Shown here in pieces: positions 1 through 4,966 of a stretch of DNA of 6,369 nucleotides. The notes below the pieces were generated by a model. That model made no database searches and was not told the origin of the DNA. It worked only from the letters and a program-made list of their open reading frames with translations. Where the stretch lies: positions 1 through 6,369 of the forward strand of contig CANNRM010000034.1 of NCBI GenBank assembly GCA_947508155.1, written 5' to 3'. Positions within the stretch are counted from its first letter, which is position 1, and every line of letters starts with the position of its first letter. The translations under genes and the position numbers were made by a program. This stretch comes from Rickettsiales bacterium (lineage in GTDB: Bacteria; Pseudomonadota; Alphaproteobacteria; Rickettsiales; Rickettsiaceae).

Positions 1-112
1 ACCCAACACCCATAGCGCATGGGAGAAATACGAGCATATAACCTGTATGGCGAGCCAGTTTGTTTAGGCGGAGGAGATCTAGGATGTTGTATAGTTTTGA
101 ATTGTTATTCAT
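1..112 (-). CDS. ubiA: UbiA-like prenyltransferase, N-terminal part (runs off the left edge)
   Basis: An ATG at 112 opens a frame that stays open to the window edge, giving 37 codons. The peptide begins MNNNSKLYNILDLL and continues into RLNKLARHTGYMLVFLPCAM. This resembles the start of UbiA-family 4-hydroxybenzoate polyprenyltransferases: a short cytoplasmic helix with R-L-x-K/R, then T-G at the head of the first membrane helix and F-L-P-C within it. UbiA attaches the polyprenyl tail to 4-hydroxybenzoate in the inner membrane during ubiquinone synthesis. The catalytic Asp-rich motifs would lie outside the window, so the call rests on this N-terminal resemblance alone. The start overlaps the last 8 nt of the neighbouring 127-residue gene (ATGAATAA), which suggests translational coupling. 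No strong Shine-Dalgarno sequence is visible. Another polytopic membrane protein is possible. Confidence 0.6.
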   Translation of the reverse strand, partial: MNNNSKLYNILDLLRLNKLARHTGYMLVFLPCAMGVG

Positions 113-488
113 CACTAGTTTCTTTCTTTATTAGTTTTCTACAATAATGATTATTATCTGCTTCTTTTATAAATTCTTGAACATCTAGTTCTAATCGATC
201 AATCACTTTTTTAGCTAAAAACTCCAATTCTTCTTTGTTCTCCTCTGCTAACTCTAAAATCATCCGGTTTTGCTCAGATACAGAGATTCCATCTATTAAA
301 CCCAACTCATACACCCACTCAATATTCGCATGAAAATCCATACTTGCTTCTAATTCTAAGAATTCAACTGCCCATGACAACGTGCCGATTGTATCTTTTA
401 TCTCTTGAGTCGTTAAATTACCCTGCAGCCACGTACGACAAGCCTCTATAACATTATCTCTATCTATTTTGGGCATTAAATCTTTCAT
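105..488 (-). CDS. Hypothetical acidic protein, 127 aa
   Basis: I do not recognise this protein. It is soluble, has no signal peptide or membrane segment, and is strongly acidic, with about twice as many Asp/Glu as Lys/Arg. It appears mainly helical. Residues about 42-60 (around ELEASMDFHANIEWVYELG) and 78-112 (Glu/Leu/Lys-rich) look like amphipathic helices. Its ATG lies one base after the TGA of the antitoxin remnant (TGATATG), and GGTGAT next to the ATG could serve as a weak ribosome binding sequence. Its stop overlaps the start of the ubiA-like gene. By position it could be the partner of the upstream antitoxin-like ORF, but the charge and composition are unlike RelE/ParE-type RNase toxins, so no toxin call is made. 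An alternative start is Met5. The uninterrupted frame and tight packing support a real gene. Confidence 0.6.
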   Translation of the reverse strand: MKDLMPKIDRDNVIEACRTWLQGNLTTQEIKDTIGTLSWAVEFLELEASMDFHANIEWVYELGLIDGISVSEQNRMILELAEENKEELEFLAKKVIDRLELDVQEFIKEADNNHYCRKLIKKETSDE

Positions 489-489
489 A

Positions 490-681
490 TCACCAATCTA
501 ATTTCTTATGACACTCATCTAAAGGCTGAGCATCGGCCTCTTTAAGCGCTTCTGACATGCCTGGTATTGACTGTAAATACAATGTTTCCGCTATATCTTC
601 ATCTATTTCCATATATTCCTCTTCATTATCTTATACCGCACCATAATAAATCGGTACAACGATTATTGCAACCCACTTCAT
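490..681 (-). pseudogene. Remnant of a Phd/YefM-like antitoxin gene
   Basis: One minus-strand frame reads 16 codons from ATG 681 (MKWVAIIVVPIYYGAV), meets TAA at 631-633, then continues open for 46 codons to TGA at 490-492. The later part contains AETLYLQSIPGMSEALKEA and ends in PLDECHKKLDW. The LYL-SIPGM block, the P-L-x-E-C motif and the terminal D-W are what I know from the C-terminal, toxin-binding half of Phd/YefM (RelB-like) antitoxins. The VAIIVVP segment fits the end of their N-terminal DNA-binding domain. The usual first 35-40 residues are missing, because the frame is cut exactly where the 125-bp palindromic element begins. A 40-residue ORF starting at ATG 612 has a good ribosome binding sequence (AAGAGG, 5 nt away) and could still be translated. 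No recognisable toxin gene follows. The identity is from motif memory. Confidence 0.55.
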
Positions 682-805
682 AAAGGCCCCAAATTAGCTC
701 GTAGAAATGGAATTTGAGTGGCGAGCTCCCGCAGCGTACTCTTCGTACGTGAGGATAGCGAGATCATGAGAAATTCCTTTCTCTACGACTAATTTCGGGC
801 CTTTA
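681..805. repeat. 125-bp imperfect palindromic element
   Basis: The ends are perfect 9-bp inverted repeats, TAAAGGCCC (681-689) and GGGCCTTTA (797-805). The arms continue inward with matching blocks: AAATTAG against its complement, TCGTAGA, and GGAATTT (709-715) against AAATTCC (771-777). The centre is a hairpin of CGTAC and GTACG around TCTTC (735-749). The whole could fold into one long imperfect stem-loop on either strand. It overlaps the last codons and stop of the flavoprotein gene on one side and starts precisely at the truncated end of the antitoxin remnant on the other. This placement is typical of palindromic mobile elements such as the Rickettsia palindromic elements, which can lie inside coding frames. 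I cannot assign it to a named family. It may also act as a bidirectional transcript end. Confidence 0.75.
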
Positions 806-1970
806 GCCCTACAGCATACCCCGAAGCCCAAGCCCATTGAAAATTATACCCACCAAGCCATCCAGTCACATCCACTACTTCTCCAATAAAGAACAGCCCT
901 GGCACCTTCTTTGCCTCCATCGTTTTCGACGAAAGCTCATCCGTATCAACTCCCCCAGCCGTCACCTCCGCCTTAGCATAGCCCTCACTACCACCAATTT
1001 TCGCTCTAAAGCTATGCACTTTATCAGCAATTGCAAATAAACTATCCTTTCTTAAATCCGTAATATTTCTAGCCCAGTCATCCGATTCTGCAAGCCCTTC
1101 AGCCAATCTATTGGCCAGATAATTCTTTAAATAAGTAACTGGCGTTTGCTTCAAATTTTTATCCTCCATAAACTGCTTTTTCAAATCAATTTCAGGCAAT
1201 AAATCGATGATTATCTCCTCATTATCAAACTTCTCCAAATAACTCGAAATCTGCAAGATCGCTGGACCACTCAAGCCTCTATGTGTAAACAGAATATTCT
1301 CCTTAAATGACACACCATTATGTGACACGATAGAAGCATTCGAAACGCCGCTCAAATTCTTGCAAAATTCTAAACTCTCAGCAGGCGCCGTAAGTGGTAC
1401 AAGAGCAGGTCTTGTAGGTACAATTGAAAGCCCAAATTGATTAGCTATTTTATATCCAAAATCAGTAGCGCCCATCTTAGGAATCGAAAGTCCTCCAGTC
1501 GCAATTACTAGAGCATCCGAATGCAGAACTCCTTGATTCGTTTGCAACTCAAATGAATCGCTTTTGCTTACATCATTCACGCTACATTCCATCTTAATTT
1601 CAACGTCGGCTTTGGCACATAAATCAAGCATCATATCGATAATTTGTTGAGACGATCCATCGCAAAATAATTGCCCCAAAGTCTTCTCGTGATATGCGAT
1701 ATTATAGGACTCAATCAGTTTGATAAAATCATGCTGCGTGAAACCTGCCATGGCCGATTTTACAAAATGAGGATTCTTGCAAATATAGTTTTTTGGCTCA
1801 GCAAAAAGATTCGTGAAATTACATCTTCCACCACCTGAAATACGGATTTTTTCGCCGATTTTATTTGTGTGTTCTATGAGTAAAACACGTTTGCCAGAAA
1901 GGCCAGATTGCCAAGCTGCCATAAGGCCTGCAGCCCCTGCCCCGATGATTATGACGTCATATTTATTCAC
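789..1970 (-). CDS. HI0933/BaiN-like NAD(P)/FAD-dependent oxidoreductase, 393 aa
   Basis: This is a cytoplasmic flavoprotein of the HI0933 (YhiN/BaiN-like) family, whose physiological substrate is mostly unknown. Residues 4-15 carry the dinucleotide-binding motif (DVIIIGAGAAG; GxGxxG at 10-15). The family signature around EKIRISGGGRCNFTN spans 40-54. Then come ATGG (157-160), TRPALVPL (186-193), FTHRGLSGPAILQ (228-240), TAGGV (337-341) and the C-terminal FAD-contacting block GLFFIGEVVDVTGWLGGYNF (358-377). The length is normal for the family. I chose GTG at 1970 as start: it shares one base with the lptG stop (TAGTG), has GGAG 9 nt upstream, and puts the Rossmann strand right at the N-terminus. 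A TTG at 1985 would add five residues but lies upstream of that ribosome binding site. The last few residues and the stop come from the palindromic element, without harm to the conserved core. Confidence 0.92.
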   Translation of the reverse strand: MNKYDVIIIGAGAAGLMAAWQSGLSGKRVLLIEHTNKIGEKIRISGGGRCNFTNLFAEPKNYICKNPHFVKSAMAGFTQHDFIKLIESYNIAYHEKTLGQLFCDGSSQQIIDMMLDLCAKADVEIKMECSVNDVSKSDSFELQTNQGVLHSDALVIATGGLSIPKMGATDFGYKIANQFGLSIVPTRPALVPLTAPAESLEFCKNLSGVSNASIVSHNGVSFKENILFTHRGLSGPAILQISSYLEKFDNEEIIIDLLPEIDLKKQFMEDKNLKQTPVTYLKNYLANRLAEGLAESDDWARNITDLRKDSLFAIADKVHSFRAKIGGSEGYAKAEVTAGGVDTDELSSKTMEAKKVPGLFFIGEVVDVTGWLGGYNFQWAWASGYAVGLKARN

Positions 1971-3058
1971 TAATCTCTTCTCCAATGAAGCATGGCAAAA
2001 TTACTACCTAATATTACCAGCATTATTGGCAGAAATACTGAGAGCATTATGCTAGTGCCATTATAAGCAAGGATGTTAGAAAATATTTGTGATATTATAT
2101 AAGCTACGAGGCCAGCGAACACTCCTAATGCAAGGTGATGCATCCGATTTTTTGACCTCATATCATTTGAAATAAAGCAAATGGCAAAGAAAATATAAGC
2201 AATTATAGCTAGTGGTTTCAAAAGCAGTTTTGAATAATAAAATTGATGTTTTAAAGTGGGGAATCCTGCGTTTGATAATTTCGATATCGTCTCAGGTAAT
2301 TTCCAAAAATTTACATGGTCTGGCGCGGTAACTCCCTCGACAAGATTGGTGATCAGTAAATGAGATGGAATGCTATATTCTGCATGATTTGTTCTGCTAT
2401 TATCAGAGGCAAAAATAGAGACATTCTGCATGATGATTTTCCCATCATTAAAGCTAGCTTTTTGTGCTTCTATTCTTTGGAGGAAATTATTATCATTATC
2501 AGTGAAAAATATAGACACATTTAGCATTTTATTATCCTGCACTACCACGGATTTTGCTACATATATCCTATGCTCATTTTCATAATTTTCAGCAATCATC
2601 ACTCCTAAATTTGACAAAGCCAGATAAGAAGTTTTGCGATCCGTAAATTTTGCATCCAATGTTTCATATCTAACCAGCATGTATGTGGATAAAGGGTTGA
2701 AGATAGTAATGCTTGCAATGCCTATGGCAAAATTAATTATAATGATTGGCATAAATGCTTTATAAATTGATATTCCACAGCCCCATATGATAAAAAGTTC
2801 ATTGCGTTTTGTAAGAGTAAAATGCATCAAAAAAGTAGTGAGCATAACAACAAGTGGAAATAGTTCTAGTAAGAGATATGGTGTTTTAAAAAACACTAAT
2901 TGAGCAAAAATATCATAGCGTAGATGAACGCCCCTGATTCTATGTAGCAAATCAAATATATTGGAAAGGATTAGAGCTGAGGTTACAATGAGCAAAACTA
3001 AGAAGAGTTTTTCAAGATAAGTTTTAATTAAGTACCGCGAAAGTACTGAAATATACAT
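1970..3058 (-). CDS. lptG: LptG-like permease of the LPS export ABC transporter, 362 aa
   Basis: This is a membrane subunit of the LptB2FG complex, which extracts lipopolysaccharide from the inner membrane and pushes it onto LptC and the periplasmic bridge. The layout is that of the YjgP/YjgQ (LptF/LptG) family: membrane segments at about 15-37, 60-80 and 101-122, a periplasmic beta-jellyroll domain at about 130-270, and three more segments at about 280-297, 309-331 and 335-357. KRNELFIIWGCGIS (84-97) is the conserved cytoplasmic coupling region. NFWKLPETISKLSNAGF (250-266) fits LptG better than LptF. The start at 3058 is preceded by AGAGGT six bases upstream. An in-frame extension to 3118 would translate the 3' half of the tRNA gene and is not credible. 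The stop overlaps the next gene by one base. LptF and LptB are not in the window. Confidence 0.88.
   Translation of the reverse strand: MYISVLSRYLIKTYLEKLFLVLLIVTSALILSNIFDLLHRIRGVHLRYDIFAQLVFFKTPYLLLELFPLVVMLTTFLMHFTLTKRNELFIIWGCGISIYKAFMPIIIINFAIGIASITIFNPLSTYMLVRYETLDAKFTDRKTSYLALSNLGVMIAENYENEHRIYVAKSVVVQDNKMLNVSIFFTDNDNNFLQRIEAQKASFNDGKIIMQNVSIFASDNSRTNHAEYSIPSHLLITNLVEGVTAPDHVNFWKLPETISKLSNAGFPTLKHQFYYSKLLLKPLAIIAYIFFAICFISNDMRSKNRMHHLALGVFAGLVAYIISQIFSNILAYNGTSIMLSVFLPIMLVILGSNFAMLHWRRD
1974..1983 (-). promoter_or_regulatory. Ribosome binding site deciding the GTG start of the flavoprotein gene
   Basis: The minus strand reads GGAGAAGAGA here, with GGAG at 1983-1980 and nine bases between it and the GTG at 1970. 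It sits inside the last codons of lptG, so the two genes are probably translationally coupled. Its position is incompatible with use of the TTG at 1985, which lies 5' of it. Confidence 0.6.
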
Positions 3059-3064
3059 GCATAT

Positions 3065-3070
3065 ACCTCT
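3065..3070 (-). promoter_or_regulatory. Ribosome binding site of lptG
   Basis: AGAGGT on the minus strand lies six bases before the ATG at 3058, in the 24-nt gap between the tRNA CCA end and lptG. It fixes the lptG start at MYISVLSRY and excludes the upstream in-frame ATG that lies within the tRNA gene. Confidence 0.7.
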
Positions 3071-3082
3071 TATCGAGTATAA

Positions 3083-3159
3083 TGGTGGGCCCGACAGGAC
3101 TTGAACCTGCGACAACACCGTTATGAGCGGTGGGTTCTAACCAACTGAACTACAGGCCC
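3083..3159 (-). tRNA. tRNA with anticodon CAT, probably tRNA-Ile2
   Basis: This is a complete 77-nt cloverleaf on the minus strand with encoded CCA (3083-3085). The acceptor stem is GGGCCTG/CGGGCCC with one G-T pair, and the discriminator is A. The D stem is GTTC/GAAC, the anticodon stem CACCG/CGGTG with loop CTCATAA (anticodon at 3123-3125), and the T arm GCAGG-TTCAAGT-CCTGT. A CAT anticodon can belong to initiator Met, elongator Met or Ile2. The paired first position (G1-C72) and the lack of the three G-C pairs at the base of the anticodon stem rule against initiator. The GGGCC acceptor end and the C4-G69 and C5-G68 pairs, known recognition features for the lysidine synthetase TilS in E. 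coli, favour Ile2, which reads AUA codons after modification. Elongator Met remains possible. It lies just upstream of lptG and may be cotranscribed with it. Confidence 0.93.
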
Positions 3160-3163
3160 TCTG

Positions 3164-3208
3164 CATTCAAGTGAATGTATTTATACATTTTTTTAGACTA
3201 AAAGTCTA
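3164..3208. repeat. Cluster of three small palindromes between tlc and the tRNA
   Basis: Three perfect dyads stand in a row: CATTCA-AG-TGAATG (3164-3177), AATGTAT-TT-ATACATT (3174-3189) and TAGACT-AAA-AGTCTA (3194-3208). The first two overlap, so only one can form at a time. They occupy most of the gap after the tlc stop and cover the candidate tRNA promoter. The third could be a weak 3' end for tlc, but on the minus strand it is followed by A residues rather than T, so it is not a canonical terminator. Confidence 0.6.
3180..3208 (-). promoter_or_regulatory. Candidate sigma-70 promoter of the tRNA (and possibly lptG)
   Basis: On the minus strand TAGACT (3208-3203, four of six matches to TTGACA) is separated by 17 bases from TATAAA (3185-3180). 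Transcription would start about 12-16 nt before the tRNA 5' end, a normal leader length. Both hexamers fall inside small palindromes. No other promoter is evident between tlc and the tRNA. Confidence 0.45.
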
Positions 3209-3226
3209 GAGTAATTTTTGCAAGGC

Positions 3227-4726
3227 TTATATGAGTTTCTTATATTCATGAGATATCTTTCTTACAGCATATATCCAAGCCACGCACACAATCACAAATA
3301 TCACCATTAAAAATGGTGATATGGATGTATATGTTGCAGATGGTATAAGCACGAAAAGCATTGATTGTATCAATCCGCTGAATGATTTACCAATCTTAGA
3401 GCTTACTACGTCCACGGCGGCCTTGCCTTTGGTACGCAGCTCATTATCTAGTGGAATATATAACATTTCACGAGATGTATCCCATATCGAATATTTTGTA
3501 CCTTTAGCAAGAATATTTTGAATCGCACCAACTGACACTGCCATGGCAAGAGGTGTCATAACCATTGCATTATTGAATAATGTGTAAATATCATTATCAA
3601 AGACTACAAATACAAAGAAAATTACACCTGTAACCATAATCATAACTGGGGTTATTACAGCTGCTACAAACCATCCATGATTTCTCATAATGTTATTGCC
3701 AATAATAGTCATAACCATGATTGCAATACCAGTCCATAGAATATATAATCCATTAAACTCAGCATATGCATTTACTGTAGAATAAAGCTCTCTCGTCTTA
3801 TCTTTAAACACAGCTTCTACTAGGTTTATACTTAGTCCAAAAGCCGCGGAGCATATGAGCAATAGCCATAAATATCTGGATCTTGCGATATATTTAAAAC
3901 TTTCCTTCAGACCCATTTTTGTGCGTGATGTATTATCACTTTTGGCCTTTAAATAAAGCATTGGATCTGTCATAACATTTTTACACACAAAACGTACTAG
4001 AAATACTGATATTATAGAGGAAACAATTACCGTTAAAGTGGCGCCTTGAACTAGCACAACGTGGCTATCTATGGAGTGGAAATATTTCTGTAACACAGAT
4101 TCTTCCGAAGCAATATTCATAATCATAAAACCGACTATGATTAGAGATGAATTGCCTACCATAGAGAATAATGTGTAAAATCTTCCTGCTTCTTCTGTGG
4201 TAGTGATGTCATTCGCAAATTGCCAGAATAGTAGAATATAAAAGATGTTTGGCCAAAGCTCTGCTAGTACATAAAATACTATGTAGCTCCAGTTTCCTAC
4301 AAGCGCAATAAACCATTTAAAATGAGGATATAGCATCATAAGATTTTCTATTTTTGCAGAATCCATGTGGAATAAAGATGCATTTGGGTATATTACAAAA
4401 GAGAAGAGTGTAAAAAATATAACGAAAAACCCTAATAGGTAGTTGTGAATTCGTTCAAAGCTGTAGGCATTGACCATTTTTGCATAGATTATCACAAAAA
4501 TAGCAGCTGCTGGTGTGACGCAATAAACTTTTGCAAAGCTTGTTACTTCAACGCCGATTTCGGAGATAACGATACTATCTTTGATGATTCTGAGTACATT
4601 TTGGCTAAAGAGTACGCAGAACATAAGTGATGCCATAGGTATGAATTTTTTTAGTTCATGTCTATGAATTGGCCAGAAAATGGTTTGAAATTTACTGAAA
4701 AAGGGACGAGGATTGAGCTGAGTCAT
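3227..4726 (-). CDS. tlc: Tlc-family ATP/ADP (nucleotide) translocase, 499 aa
   Basis: This inner-membrane carrier exchanges host ATP for bacterial ADP, or imports other nucleotides; paralogues differ in substrate and the sequence alone does not decide which this is. The length is that of rickettsial Tlc proteins, with about 12 hydrophobic segments. Family landmarks are the N-terminal block FWPIHRHELKKFIPM (17-31), SQNVLRIIKDSIV (41-53), AELWPNIFYILLFWQFAN (155-172) with the following ITTTEEAGRFYTLF, NLVEAVFKDK (301-310) and the C-terminal signature around KYSIWDTSREMLYIPLD (411-427) continuing through LRTKGKAAVDVVSSKIGKS (430-448). These conserved charged residues suggest a working carrier. 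The ATG at 4726 keeps the conserved N-terminal block, although no clear Shine-Dalgarno sequence precedes it. It is transcribed away from ampG. Tlc occurs in Rickettsiales, Chlamydiae, some other intracellular bacteria and plastids, so it marks an intracellular lifestyle. Confidence 0.96.
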   Translation of the reverse strand: MTQLNPRPFFSKFQTIFWPIHRHELKKFIPMASLMFCVLFSQNVLRIIKDSIVISEIGVEVTSFAKVYCVTPAAAIFVIIYAKMVNAYSFERIHNYLLGFFVIFFTLFSFVIYPNASLFHMDSAKIENLMMLYPHFKWFIALVGNWSYIVFYVLAELWPNIFYILLFWQFANDITTTEEAGRFYTLFSMVGNSSLIIVGFMIMNIASEESVLQKYFHSIDSHVVLVQGATLTVIVSSIISVFLVRFVCKNVMTDPMLYLKAKSDNTSRTKMGLKESFKYIARSRYLWLLLICSAAFGLSINLVEAVFKDKTRELYSTVNAYAEFNGLYILWTGIAIMVMTIIGNNIMRNHGWFVAAVITPVMIMVTGVIFFVFVVFDNDIYTLFNNAMVMTPLAMAVSVGAIQNILAKGTKYSIWDTSREMLYIPLDNELRTKGKAAVDVVSSKIGKSFSGLIQSMLFVLIPSATYTSISPFLMVIFVIVCVAWIYAVRKISHEYKKLI

Positions 4727-4753
4727 ACTAAATACTTACTAAATGGATAAGAC

Positions 4754-4783
4754 AAAAAAAAAATTGAATTTCTACACTAGAAA
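4754..4783 (-). terminator. Hairpin followed by T10 upstream of tlc (terminator-like)
   Basis: On the minus strand TTTCTA-GTG-TAGAAA (4783-4769) is followed after five bases by ten T residues (4763-4754). This is the layout of an intrinsic terminator, though the stem is short with only one G-C pair per arm. The gap to the tlc ATG is 27 nt. It could stop transcripts entering from the right, act in the tlc leader, or be chance in AT-rich DNA. Confidence 0.35.
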
Positions 4784-4800
4784 CTCATTCCTTTCTCGCC

Positions 4801-4891
4801 CCATTTGCTCGGCTACTCGTAAGTATGCATAACGCGCGGTAACGATAAGTTACGCTGGATTGTAACTTAGTTGAGCGCAAAAGTCAAATGG
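4801..4891. repeat. 91-bp imperfect palindromic element in the tlc-ampG gap
   Basis: The outer ends are a perfect 7-bp inverted repeat, CCATTTG (4801-4807) and CAAATGG (4885-4891). Inside, GCTC (4807-4810) pairs with GAGC (4873-4876) and CGTAA (4818-4822) with TTACG (4850-4854). The centre contains CGCGCG (4833-4838), conspicuously GC-rich for this gap. Spacing differs on the two sides, so any fold has bulges. It resembles the 681-805 element in kind. A shared 11-mer, ATTCCTTTCTC, occurs just outside it at 4787-4797 and inside the other element at 773-783, but common origin is unproven. Confidence 0.5.
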
Positions 4892-4921
4892 AAACATTTC
4901 ATAAAATTCTTTTGTTGTTTG

Positions 4922-4951
4922 AAGCGTCTTTATAACGTAGAATGGACGCTT
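4922..4951 (+). promoter_or_regulatory. Hairpin in the ampG leader
   Basis: A perfect 7-bp stem AAGCGTC (4922-4928) and GACGCTT (4945-4951) encloses a 16-nt loop. It ends four bases before the ampG ribosome binding sequence AAGG (4956-4959), so it could stabilise the leader or affect ribosome access. The loop contains TATAAC (4931-4936), a possible -10 box, but no good -35 box lies 16-18 bases upstream, so I do not call a promoter. Confidence 0.4.
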
Positions 4952-4966
4952 TATTAAGGTATTATT

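Noticed and set aside
1..67. Plus-strand open frame from the left edge ending at TAG 65-67
   Set aside because: Only 21 codons with no recognisable motif. The minus strand over the same bases gives a coherent UbiA-like N-terminus with a normal start.
681..805. CRISPR repeat or full insertion sequence
   Set aside because: There is a single palindrome without repeated spacers, and no transposase ORF lies within or beside it.
3059..3118. In-frame 20-residue N-terminal extension of LptG
   Set aside because: It translates the 3' half of the tRNA gene, and the AGAGGT ribosome binding site supports the ATG at 3058 instead.
3194..3208. Intrinsic terminator of tlc
   Set aside because: The 6-bp hairpin is followed on the tlc strand by A residues rather than T residues, so it lacks the U tract.
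4908..4936. Promoter for ampG with TATAAC at 4931-4936
   Set aside because: No acceptable -35 hexamer lies 16-18 bases upstream; the best TTG-containing hexamer is only about 13 bases away.
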